Of a stretch of 64,000 nucleotides of DNA, positions 17,413 through 24,827 are shown piece after piece. How positions within the stretch are numbered: position 1 is the first letter of the stretch; each line of letters starts with the position of its first letter. The notes beneath the pieces are model-generated. The model was not told the origin of the DNA. It worked only from the letters and a program-made list of their open reading frames with translations, and ran no database searches. Made by a program: the position numbers and the translations under genes. The DNA comes from Bin125 sp026705025 (GTDB lineage Bacteria > Chloroflexota > Dehalococcoidia > Bin125), in contig JAPPBN010000054.1 of NCBI GenBank assembly GCA_026705025.1, positions 1 through 64,000 on the forward strand, given 5' to 3'.

Positions 17413-18210
17413 ATGACCCGACTACAGATCGCGCCCGACCTCTCCCTCGACATCGCCGAGCAGGGCGATGGGCCCCTCGTCATCCTGATCGCCGGCGGCA
17501 TGATGGACATGGACCAGTGGGCGCTCGTCGCCGACGCCCTGTCAGACGCCTACCGAGTCGTCCGCTACGACCAGCGCGGCATCGGTGAGTCCGACCAGCC
17601 GACCGAGGGTTACACCGTCGACCAGTTCGCCGAAGACGCCGTCAACCTGATCAAGGCGCTCGATTCCGGTCCAGCCGCCCTGATCGGCAACTCGCTCGGC
17701 GGAACCGTCGCAATGGGCGCTGCCTTCGCTGCGCCCGCACTGGTGCGAGGCATCGTCACCTGTGCCACGAACGCCGGCCCCACCGGGCCGCCCACGCCGC
17801 CCGAGACCATGCAACACATGATGCGCGGCGCACAGCTTCCCGTCCCTCAGGCTGCCGCCGCGATGATGGACATCCTCTTCGCGACCGACTTCATCGACGA
17901 GCATCCCGACATGCTCGACGAAGCGGTTGAAAAACGAAGCAAGGGCGCGCCGATGATCGCCACGCTCGGCCCGCTCCAGTCCGTCCTGACATTCGACCCC
18001 ATCGAACGCCTCAAGACGCTCAACATCCCTATGCTCGTCCTCCACGGAGAGGAAGACATCCTCGTCCTCCCCGACCACGCCCAACTCCTCGCCGAAGCCG
18101 CCGGCACCGAAGCAATCCTCATCCAAAACGCCGGCCACGCCCTCGTCGTCGAGCAGTCGGATGCGGTCGCGCAAAATCTGACCACATTCCTCTCTGAACT
18201 CGACCCGTAG
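17413..18210 (+). CDS. Alpha/beta hydrolase
   Basis: A 265-residue alpha/beta-hydrolase-fold protein. The oxyanion segment is LIAGGMMDMDQW, the strand-beta4 block is YDQRGIGESDQP, and the nucleophile elbow is GNSLGG. The acid lies in the HGEEDILVLP region and the catalytic His in NAGHALVVEQ. No signal peptide is seen, so it is cytoplasmic. Similar proteins hydrolyse esters, lactones or C-C bonds; the substrate cannot be read from sequence. It may be translated from a leaderless mRNA. Confidence 0.87.
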   Translation: MTRLQIAPDLSLDIAEQGDGPLVILIAGGMMDMDQWALVADALSDAYRVVRYDQRGIGESDQPTEGYTVDQFAEDAVNLIKALDSGPAALIGNSLGGTVAMGAAFAAPALVRGIVTCATNAGPTGPPTPPETMQHMMRGAQLPVPQAAAAMMDILFATDFIDEHPDMLDEAVEKRSKGAPMIATLGPLQSVLTFDPIERLKTLNIPMLVLHGEEDILVLPDHAQLLAEAAGTEAILIQNAGHALVVEQSDAVAQNLTTFLSELDP

Positions 18211-18236
18211 GAGCGTTCCTCCTTGGCCCCCTCTGA

Positions 18237-18271
18237 TCCCCTCTCCCTCTGGGAGAGGGTGAGGGCCCCCG
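18237..18271 (+). repeat. Palindromic repeat, CCCTCTCCCTCTGGGAGAGGG class
   Basis: The hairpin CCCTCTCCCTCTGGGAGAGGG followed by TGAGGGCCCCC lies between convergent genes. Close relatives are at 24648-24710, 38800-38838 and 59612-59655, always after a stop codon. Confidence 0.65.
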
Positions 18272-18283
18272 TGAACAGATCTC

Positions 18284-19666
18284 CTATACCTCCAACTCCG
18301 GACGCTGCAGCACCCAATCCGTCGACTGCTCATACGCATGAGCCACCCGACACACCGTCGCCTCGTCAAAGTGCCGCCCGCCGATCATCAGCCCGATCGG
18401 CATCCCGTCGCGGTCGTACCCGCAGGGAATCGAGATCGCCGGAATCCCGGTAACGTCATACGGCGCGGTCAACCGTGCCAGCTCCGCCGTCGGATCGCCA
18501 TCCTCGATTAACGGCGCTGTCCGAGAGCATGTCGGCGATATCAACACGTCTACGTCCTGCAGCACTTCGACCGTCTCGTCGATGAATTTGCGACGCAGCC
18601 GCTGGTCGTTGATGTAATCCACTGCCGTCACCGACAGCCCGGCCTCCACCCGCTCGAGAATGTCGCCGTATTCATCCCGACGTTCGTGCAGCCACTTCGC
18701 GTGATAGGCCGCCGCCTCGGCGATGATCGTCAGCCCCCGCGGACGATCGGTCTGCAGCGGCATCTCGACCTCAGTCACTGTCGCCCCCATGCTGCGCAGG
18801 TGATCGACCGCAATCTCGCAGTGTTCGATCACATCCTCCGCGCAGCCTTGCCAGAGCATCTGCCGAGGGATACCGATGCGAATCCCGTCCACGCCTTCGA
18901 CCAACGTCGCCGTGCAATCTCCCACCGGCACATCGGCGCTGCCAGGATCCTCAGCGTCGTAGCCCGCGATCGCGTTCAGCACCAGCCCGGCGTCCTCAAC
19001 CGTCTTGGTCAGCGGACCGACGTGGTCCAATGTCCACGACAGCGGCAACACGCCGCGCCGCGACACTCTGCCATATGTCCCCATCAGCCCCGTGACCCCG
19101 CACACGCTGGCCGGAATCCGGATACTGCCACCCGTGTCCGAGCCCAGTGCCCCCAACGACGAACCCACCGCCACCGATGCGCCCGATCCGCCGCTGCTTC
19201 CGCCCGGCACCTTCGCCAGGTCCCACGGATTGTGGACCGCGCCGTAGTGCGGGTTCCGGCTGGTCGTGCCAAACGCAAACTCGTGCAGATTCAGCTTCCC
19301 CGGCATGACCGCGCCGGCTTTCTTGAGTTTCGTGTAGACCACGGCGTCAGAATCGGGCACGCGGTCTCGCAGGAATCCGCCGCCGCCCGTCGTGGGAATG
19401 CCCGCAGTGTCGACCAGATCTTTGAGCGCCACCGGAATCCCGTGCAACGGACCCAGGTCGCGACCGTCTCGCAATGCGTCGTCGGCCGCCGAAGCCTGTT
19501 CGCGCGCCAGCTCCGCTGTCACCGTGATGTACGCGTTGAGCAGCGGCTCGGTCGCGTCCAGCCGCGAGAGCACCGACTCGGTAAGGGCAACCGCCGTCAG
19601 CGAGCCGTCCCGCAGCGCGACGCCCGCCTCCACGATCGAGAGGTCATATGGCTCACGATGATCCAT
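18284..19666 (-). CDS. Amidase-signature hydrolase, AtzE-like
   Basis: A 460-residue amidase-signature enzyme with the full Ser-cisSer-Lys triad at canonical spacing: Lys82 (ALKDLVDT), cis-Ser157 (PGGSSGGS) and Ser181 (DTGGSIR). The start at 19666 is chosen because it follows the stop of the small upstream gene as TGAGATG, a strong sign of translational coupling; a longer frame to 19717 would overlap that gene. The upstream gene resembles the DUF4089/AtzG family, whose characterised member forms a complex with the amidase AtzE (1-carboxybiuret hydrolase). That pairing argues for a small-amide hydrolase rather than GatA of the tRNA amidotransferase, and no gatB is present. The exact substrate is unknown. 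Confidence 0.87.
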   Translation of the reverse strand: MDHREPYDLSIVEAGVALRDGSLTAVALTESVLSRLDATEPLLNAYITVTAELAREQASAADDALRDGRDLGPLHGIPVALKDLVDTAGIPTTGGGGFLRDRVPDSDAVVYTKLKKAGAVMPGKLNLHEFAFGTTSRNPHYGAVHNPWDLAKVPGGSSGGSGASVAVGSSLGALGSDTGGSIRIPASVCGVTGLMGTYGRVSRRGVLPLSWTLDHVGPLTKTVEDAGLVLNAIAGYDAEDPGSADVPVGDCTATLVEGVDGIRIGIPRQMLWQGCAEDVIEHCEIAVDHLRSMGATVTEVEMPLQTDRPRGLTIIAEAAAYHAKWLHERRDEYGDILERVEAGLSVTAVDYINDQRLRRKFIDETVEVLQDVDVLISPTCSRTAPLIEDGDPTAELARLTAPYDVTGIPAISIPCGYDRDGMPIGLMIGGRHFDEATVCRVAHAYEQSTDWVLQRPELEV

Positions 19667-19667
19667 C

Positions 19668-19880
19668 TCAGTCCTCCGCTCCGCCGCGCAAGTCGCCGAC
19701 ATCGAAACGCAGGCCAATCGCGGGCTCGGTTTCGCCCAGGTCGGGCAGCGGCTCCGTCCGTAACGCGTTTCTCAGCGTCCGCGTCACAATCGGCAGCGCG
19801 CGCTCCAGGTCCGCGTCGCTCGCAGACGCGCCGAGCGACTCGGCGAACGCCGCCAGTGCCTCCAGTGGTGAGTCGGCCAT
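19668..19880 (-). CDS. DUF4089/AtzG-like small subunit
   Basis: A 70-residue protein running from ATG at 19880 to TGA at 19668. It is helical and acidic: an N-terminal LEALAAFAESLG helix, a LERALPIVTRTLRNAL helix, then a LPDLGETEPAIGLRF tail. Size, the ALPIVTRTL segment and the tail ending in an F/D-rich peptide match DUF4089 (AtzG-like), a GatC-like partner that wraps around an AtzE-type amidase. It lies directly upstream of, and one base from, the amidase gene. The assignment rests on size, pattern and linkage, not on a search. Confidence 0.72.
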   Translation of the reverse strand: MADSPLEALAAFAESLGASASDADLERALPIVTRTLRNALRTEPLPDLGETEPAIGLRFDVGDLRGGAED

Positions 19881-19994
19881 ACCCGCTCCTCTCCCGCTCA
19901 AGTCTGCGCTAGATGATACGCGCGCGACCCCTATCCTGCCCTCATCCAGTCCGCATCCACAAACCCAATCACAACGCTGTAAGGAGTCCTCCCG

Positions 19995-20783
19995 ATGGCC
20001 GATGAAGTCCTGTTTGACGTGTCCGAGCGAGTCGCAACGATCACCCTCAATCGCCCCGACAAAATGAACACGATCAACAGCGCCCTCGGCTCTCAGTTGA
20101 TCGAGTCGCTGGTCGAAGTCCGCAACAACGACGAGATCCGCTCGGCGGTCATCACAGGAGCCGGCGACCGCGCCTTCTGCGCCGGCGCCGACCTCACCCA
20201 GGGCGACGGACCCGCCGCCTCCGCCGGACCCGCAGGCCATTTCCCAACCAACGCCGGCGACCGCTTCGACGAGTTCGACGCCAAGAAGCCCTTGATCGCC
20301 GCGATCAACGGCCACGCCCTCGGCGGCGGCTTCGAGATCGCCCTCGTCTGCGACCTGCGCATCGGCGCCGAAAACGCCCGCGCCCGCCTCGGCCTCCCCG
20401 AGATCACGCTCGGCTTCTTCCCGCTCGCCGGCGGCCCCATGCGCCTCCCCCGCGCCATCCCCCAGGCCTACGCCAACGAGATGCTTTACCTCGGCCGCCG
20501 CCTGAGCATGGAGGAAGCCCTCCAGTGGGGCGTCATCTCCCGCCTCGTCCCTCAGGACCAGCTCCTCCCGACCGCCCAGGAGATGGCCGCCCAGGTCGCC
20601 GGCTACGCCCCCATCGCCGTCCGAGCCATGAAAGAACTGATTAACGCCCAGGGAGACATGACCCTCGCCCAGGCCAACCGCTTCGGAGGCTCCCTGCGCT
20701 GGATCGTCGGCCAAACCGCCGACTCCAAAGAAGGCCCCCGAGCCTTCGCCGAAGGCCGCCAACCCGAGTTCAAGGGGGAATAG
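19995..20783 (+). CDS. Enoyl-CoA hydratase/isomerase (crotonase)
   Basis: A 262-residue crotonase. It has the CoA-binding strand GDRAFCAGADL, the oxyanion block NGHALGGGFEIAL, and both catalytic glutamates of true hydratases: LPEITLGFFP (like rat Glu144) and ANEMLYLG (like Glu164). Expected reaction: syn hydration of 2-enoyl-CoA in fatty-acid or amino-acid breakdown. AAGGAG upstream of the ATG is a good ribosome site. It is divergent from the DUF4089-amidase pair. Confidence 0.9.
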   Translation: MADEVLFDVSERVATITLNRPDKMNTINSALGSQLIESLVEVRNNDEIRSAVITGAGDRAFCAGADLTQGDGPAASAGPAGHFPTNAGDRFDEFDAKKPLIAAINGHALGGGFEIALVCDLRIGAENARARLGLPEITLGFFPLAGGPMRLPRAIPQAYANEMLYLGRRLSMEEALQWGVISRLVPQDQLLPTAQEMAAQVAGYAPIAVRAMKELINAQGDMTLAQANRFGGSLRWIVGQTADSKEGPRAFAEGRQPEFKGE

Positions 20784-20812
20784 CCTTACCTCTCGAGGAA
20801 CGTATTGATTTG

Positions 20813-21922
20813 ATGGAGATCGAGATGGATCCGCTTGGAAGCCTCAACCAGATTGCCGCTAGAGTTCCCAACCTTCAACTGGACAGACTTAATGAGGAGG
20901 GGGCAAAACACGCGCTGGTGCTTCCGTTCCTTCAGGCCCTGGGATACGACGTCTTCGATCCGCAGCAGGTTATCCCTGAGTTCACGGCCGATGCACCGGG
21001 CATTCGTAGTGAAAAGGTGGACTATGCCCTGTTTCATCGTGGTCAGCCGGTCATTCTCATCGAGTGCAAGCAACCCTCCACGAAGTTGTCTACCCGGCAT
21101 CAGTCACAGTTGTTCCGGTATTTCGGTGCCGTAAACGCCAAAGTTGGAATTCTGACAAACGGCATCGTCTATCGGTTCTTCACTGATTTGGTGGCCGCGA
21201 ACAAGATGGATGAGGATCCCTTCCTTGAGATCGACCTCTTGGACATCAACGAGTCAGCCGTTTCGGAGTTACGGCTGCTCACGAGGGACGAACTGAATCT
21301 CGAGGGAATGATTCAGTCTGCTACCAACCTCAGGTACTTGCGCGGCATGCACGAGACGCTCGATCGCCAAGTCACTGATCCTGAGCCCGAGTTCGTTCGC
21401 TGGCTTGCCAAGCACGTTTTCGATGGCCCTATGACTGGAACGCGGACAGAGAAGTTCACTGAGCTGTCTCGTGTCGCGTTTCGCGATGTCATCGCTAGTC
21501 GGGCCAATGAAGCGATCCGGTCTGCGTTGCAGCAGGATGACCAGCCGGCGTCTGCACCAGTCTTAACTGATGAGTCAACTGACGTTGATGAGGTCGACCA
21601 TGATGACTCGGAGCCGAAGAAAAACTCCGGAATCGAAACAACCGTCGAGGAGATCGAGGCGTACTTCGTGGTCAAGTCGATCTTGCGTACTGCGCTCAGC
21701 CCTGAGCGAATAGCCTTCCGTGATCAGAAGAGCTATGCCTCGGTCCTGTTGGACGACAACAACCGAAAGCCTGTCTGCCGTCTGCGCTTCGGAGCCAAGA
21801 CAATGCAGATCGGGCTATTCGACGCCGAGAAGAACGAGTCGCGTCATCCGATTGAGTCGCTTGATGACATCTACACCCACGCTGAAACGCTGCGCGAAAC
21901 AGCTCTCGGCTACGACAACTAG
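20813..21922 (+). CDS. Solitary type I restriction HsdR N-terminal-domain protein
   Basis: About 369 residues with a PD-(D/E)XK nuclease core like the N-terminus of HsdR: Glu29 (NEEGAKHALVLPFLQALGY), Asp70 (EKVDYALF) and Glu84-x-Lys86 (ILIECKQP). Helicase motifs are absent. The C-terminal 95 residues (EIEAYFVVKSILR, then YASVLLDDNNRKPVCRL, GLFD) match the second domain of stand-alone HsdR-N proteins found without HsdM or HsdS. A TTG at 20810 just precedes the ATG used here, and GAGGAA lies upstream. By eye the gene is visibly less GC-rich at third positions than its neighbours, suggesting transfer. Function is unproven; a standalone nuclease in DNA defence or repair is plausible. Confidence 0.82.
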   Translation: MEIEMDPLGSLNQIAARVPNLQLDRLNEEGAKHALVLPFLQALGYDVFDPQQVIPEFTADAPGIRSEKVDYALFHRGQPVILIECKQPSTKLSTRHQSQLFRYFGAVNAKVGILTNGIVYRFFTDLVAANKMDEDPFLEIDLLDINESAVSELRLLTRDELNLEGMIQSATNLRYLRGMHETLDRQVTDPEPEFVRWLAKHVFDGPMTGTRTEKFTELSRVAFRDVIASRANEAIRSALQQDDQPASAPVLTDESTDVDEVDHDDSEPKKNSGIETTVEEIEAYFVVKSILRTALSPERIAFRDQKSYASVLLDDNNRKPVCRLRFGAKTMQIGLFDAEKNESRHPIESLDDIYTHAETLRETALGYDN

Positions 21923-21968
21923 CCGGTATGGCCGCGAGGCCATCTGCGGCTGAGACAGGACCCGACCG

Positions 21969-22559
21969 ATGAGAAGCCAGGAATCGCTCAACGAACTCCG
22001 CTACCTGCGACGCATCCACGAAGACGTCGAGGACCAGTGGCGCGCCCGACAGCCCGACCCCGATCGTCTCCATCGCACGATGGCCCTGCTCTACACCAGC
22101 CACGGCCTCGTCTGGAAGTCCCACGGCTGCTCCGGCGCCGGCGAGCACGACCCCTTCGCCGGCGAAATCGTCGAGCTCGCCCTGCGCATTGAAGCGTCTT
22201 CGCAGCGTGGCGCCCACCGAGCCTTCAACCTGTTCGAGCAGTGGCGCTGCGAGGCCTGTAGCTGGAACTGCAACGCCCTCTACACGCTCTGGGCCACGAC
22301 GGCAGAACCCGCCGCCGAGTTTCAGCCGCTCGACGCCATCGACGACCACCGCCTGATGCACGAACGAACCAATCAGGGACTCGATCAGCCCCTCCCCGAA
22401 GCCCTCGACATCCGCAACAACGCCGCCAGCATCCGCCTCGAAGCCAACACCCAAATCGCCGACCGACTCGCCCACTGGACCCACGCAGGCCTCCTCAGCG
22501 ACAACGTCGACGAGCGTTACCAGACTGAACTCACCGAACCAGCCGCCGTACAAGCCTGA
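21969..22559 (+). CDS. Unrecognised 196-residue protein
   Basis: A high-GC frame continuous with its surroundings, starting at ATG 21969 and ending 5 bp before the CoA-transferase start. The product is hydrophilic and mostly helical, with no signal peptide or membrane helix. A Cys cluster (RCEACSWNC, pattern C-x2-C-x3-C) and a separate HGCSG lie in the first half and could bind metal. I recognise no family. The tight spacing suggests co-translation with the following gene. A CoA-related role is only a guess from linkage. Confidence 0.6.
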   Translation: MRSQESLNELRYLRRIHEDVEDQWRARQPDPDRLHRTMALLYTSHGLVWKSHGCSGAGEHDPFAGEIVELALRIEASSQRGAHRAFNLFEQWRCEACSWNCNALYTLWATTAEPAAEFQPLDAIDDHRLMHERTNQGLDQPLPEALDIRNNAASIRLEANTQIADRLAHWTHAGLLSDNVDERYQTELTEPAAVQA

Positions 22560-22564
22560 TTGCC

Positions 22565-23752
22565 ATGACCTACCTCCCCCTCGACCACCTCTTCGTCCTC
22601 GACCTGACCCGCGCCCGCGCCGGCCCCACCGCCACACGACAGCTCGGCGACTGGGGCGCCGACGTCCTCAAGATCGAGCAGCCCGAAGTCCCCGGACAGG
22701 GCGAAGGCGTCACCGGCGCTCGCGAGTCCTCCGACTTTCTCAACCTGCACCGCAACAAGCGCTCCCTCACCCTCAACCTCAAGGAGCCCGAGGCGGTCGA
22801 GATCTTCCTCACTTTGGTCGAGCGCGCCGACGTCGTCGTCGAGAACTACCGCGCCGACGTCAAGCGACGCCTCGGCATCGACTACGACGCCTGCCGCGCC
22901 CGCAACCCGCGCATCGTCTACGGCAGCATCTCTGGCTTCGGCCAGGACGGACCTTACGCCTGGCGCGCCGGCGTCGACCAGATCGCGCAGGGACTCGGCG
23001 GCATCATGTCCGTCAACGGACTGCCCGGCTCCGGACCCGTCCGCGTCGGCATCCCGATCGCCGACCTGACCGCCGGCAACTTCCTCGCCCAGGCCATCCT
23101 CATCGCGCTGATCGAGCGCGAGCGCTCCGGCGAGGGCCAGTGGGTCCACACCTCGCTGCTCGAAGCCCAGATCGCCATGCTCGACCTCCAGGCCACCCGC
23201 TGGACGATCGACGGCGAAGTCCCGCCCCAGGCCGGCAACGATCACCCAACCCTGATGCCCACGGGCGTCTACGAGACTTCCGACGGCCACATCAACATCG
23301 CCGCATCCGGCGGGGTCATGTACGCCCGACTCTGTCGCGCCATCGAGGCCGAGGAACTGATCGACCATCCCGACTACGCCTCCTCCGTCCGACGCTCGAA
23401 GCACCGCGGTGCGCTCAACGAGGCGATCAACCAGCGCACCCGCACCAACACCTCCGAGCACTGGATCCAGTGCCTCAACGAGGCCGGCGTCCCCTGCGGT
23501 CCGATCTACGACATCCCCGGCACCTTCGAGGACGAGCAGGTCAAGCACCTGGGCATCGCCCGCCAGGCGCCGCACCCCGAGCGCGGCGAGATCACCGTCG
23601 TCGGACAGCCGATCAACCTCGCCCGAACTCCCCAGCCCGACAGGATGCGCCTCGGCACTCCCGCCCTCGGCCAACACAACCACGAGGTCCTCACCGACCT
23701 CGGCTACACCCCCGAATCCATCGCCGACCTCAAAACCCGCGGCGTCATCTAG
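22565..23752 (+). CDS. CaiB/BaiF-type (class III) CoA-transferase
   Basis: A 395-residue family III CoA-transferase. It has LGDWGADVLKIEQP near the N-terminus, NLHRNKRSLTLNLK, VVVENYRADV, and VYGSISGFGQDGP. IPIADLTAGNF carries the Asp that forms the acyl-anhydride in formyl-CoA transferase relatives. Expected role: CoA exchange between an acyl-CoA and a free acid before beta-oxidation-like steps. A crotonase gene follows after a short repeat, and the pair probably belongs to one acyl-CoA pathway. No ribosome site is seen, so translation may be coupled to the upstream stop at 22559. Substrate unknown. Confidence 0.9.
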   Translation: MTYLPLDHLFVLDLTRARAGPTATRQLGDWGADVLKIEQPEVPGQGEGVTGARESSDFLNLHRNKRSLTLNLKEPEAVEIFLTLVERADVVVENYRADVKRRLGIDYDACRARNPRIVYGSISGFGQDGPYAWRAGVDQIAQGLGGIMSVNGLPGSGPVRVGIPIADLTAGNFLAQAILIALIERERSGEGQWVHTSLLEAQIAMLDLQATRWTIDGEVPPQAGNDHPTLMPTGVYETSDGHINIAASGGVMYARLCRAIEAEELIDHPDYASSVRRSKHRGALNEAINQRTRTNTSEHWIQCLNEAGVPCGPIYDIPGTFEDEQVKHLGIARQAPHPERGEITVVGQPINLARTPQPDRMRLGTPALGQHNHEVLTDLGYTPESIADLKTRGVI

Positions 23753-23755
23753 ATC

Positions 23756-23815
23756 CCTCTCCCCGCGCCGCCAGGCGGGGGGAGATGCCGAAGGCAGAGG
23801 GGGGCAGCCCCCAGA
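23756..23815 (+). repeat. Palindromic intergenic repeat (GAGATGCCGAAGGCA class), second copy
   Basis: CTCTCCCCGC hairpin, GGGGGGAGATGCCGAAGGCAG, and a terminal GGGGGCAGCCCCC hairpin, between the CoA-transferase and crotonase genes. It matches 958-1010. An open frame passes through it in front of the crotonase and would give a false N-terminal extension. Confidence 0.7.
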
Positions 23816-23831
23816 GTTCAGGAGACCACCA

Positions 23832-24638
23832 ATGAAGCACCACATCGCCCTCGACACCGACAAGATGCTCGCCTGGTCCGAGGACGGCATCGGCTGGATG
23901 GTCTTCAACAACCCCGAGAAGCTCAATGCCATGGGCGTCGCCATGAACGCCGCCATCCCGACGATCATGCACAGCTTCCGCGACGACCCCGATGTCCGCG
24001 TCGTGGTCATGGCCGGCGCCGGCGACCGCGCCTTCGTCTCCGGCGCCGACATCTCCGAGTTCGAAGCCCAGCGCTCCAACCCCGAGACGATCAAGAAGTA
24101 CGACGAAATCGGCGCGGCCGCCGGCCGCGCCTACGGCGAGCTCGACAAACCGATCATCGCCATGATCCAGGGTTTCTGCATGGGCGGCGGACTGCTCACC
24201 GCCCTGCGCGCCGACCTGCGCATCGCTTCCGACGACTCCCAGTTCGGCGTGCCCGCCGCCCGCCTCGGCCTCGGCTACGGCTACGGCGGCGTCAAGACCC
24301 TCTGCGACCTCGTCGGCTTCCCCGCCGCCCAGGAGATCCTGCTCACCGGCAAACGCTTCCCCGCCGCCGACGCCGCCCGCTGGGGCCTCGTCAACCGCGT
24401 CACCACCCTCGAAGACCTCGAACCCACCGTCCACGACCTCGCCGGCACCATCGCCCAGAACGCCCCCAAAACCATCCGAGCCATCCGCCGAGCCATCCAG
24501 GAAATACCCAAAGACCCCGACCATCGAAACCTCGACGAAGTCAACGCCCTCGTCCAGGCCTGCTTCGCCTCCAACGACTACAAAGAAGGCCGAACCGCCT
24601 TCATGGAAAAGAGAAGGCCCGTCTTCCAGGACGCCTGA
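23832..24638 (+). CDS. Enoyl-CoA hydratase/isomerase family protein
   Basis: A 268-residue crotonase starting at ATG 23832 behind AGGAGA at 23819-23824. It has GDRAFVSGADISEFE, the oxyanion block GFCMGGGLLTAL, and PAAQEILLTGKRF with one catalytic Glu. At the position of the other (rat Glu144) it has VPAARLG, so the first Glu is replaced by Ala. This one-Glu pattern is common among isomerase-like or decarboxylase-like crotonases, so plain hydratase activity should not be assumed. It probably shares a transcript with the CoA-transferase. Confidence 0.87.
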   Translation: MKHHIALDTDKMLAWSEDGIGWMVFNNPEKLNAMGVAMNAAIPTIMHSFRDDPDVRVVVMAGAGDRAFVSGADISEFEAQRSNPETIKKYDEIGAAAGRAYGELDKPIIAMIQGFCMGGGLLTALRADLRIASDDSQFGVPAARLGLGYGYGGVKTLCDLVGFPAAQEILLTGKRFPAADAARWGLVNRVTTLEDLEPTVHDLAGTIAQNAPKTIRAIRRAIQEIPKDPDHRNLDEVNALVQACFASNDYKEGRTAFMEKRRPVFQDA

Positions 24639-24647
24639 TCACATGGT

Positions 24648-24710
24648 CCCCTCTCCCCAGGGGAGAGGGTTAGAGCCTGCCCCCGCGAAGGCGGGGGGTG
24701 AGGGCCGCCC
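24648..24710 (+). repeat. Palindromic repeats, CCCCTCTCCCC and CCCCCGC-GCGGGGG classes
   Basis: CCCTCTCCCCAGGGGAGAGGG followed by CCCCCGCGAAGGCGGGGG and TGAGGGCCGCCC, directly after the crotonase stop. It is related to 18237-18271 and 59612-59655 and may serve as terminator. Confidence 0.6.
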
Positions 24711-24735
24711 AGCACCGTCTTTCCCCCACACCATG

Positions 24736-24761
24736 TTCCTGACCTGAACAGGAGGCAGGAA
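24736..24761. promoter_or_regulatory. Imperfect palindrome TTCCTG...CAGGAA
   Basis: A 26-bp stretch with TTCCTG at the left end, CAGGAA at the right end and inner CCT/AGG pairs, about 70 bp upstream of the first exported Cys-rich protein. It could be an operator or an mRNA hairpin. Only the symmetry supports it. Confidence 0.25.
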
Positions 24762-24827
24762 CCACAGTCGCGCCCTCACCTAACTGCTAGGCTTCACCAG
24801 CACGCGGGCTGGGGAGTGGTCAGTTCC

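Noticed and set aside
18284..19666. GatA of the Glu-tRNA(Gln) amidotransferase
   Set aside because: The catalytic triad fits, but the linked small gene resembles DUF4089/AtzG rather than GatC and no gatB is nearby.
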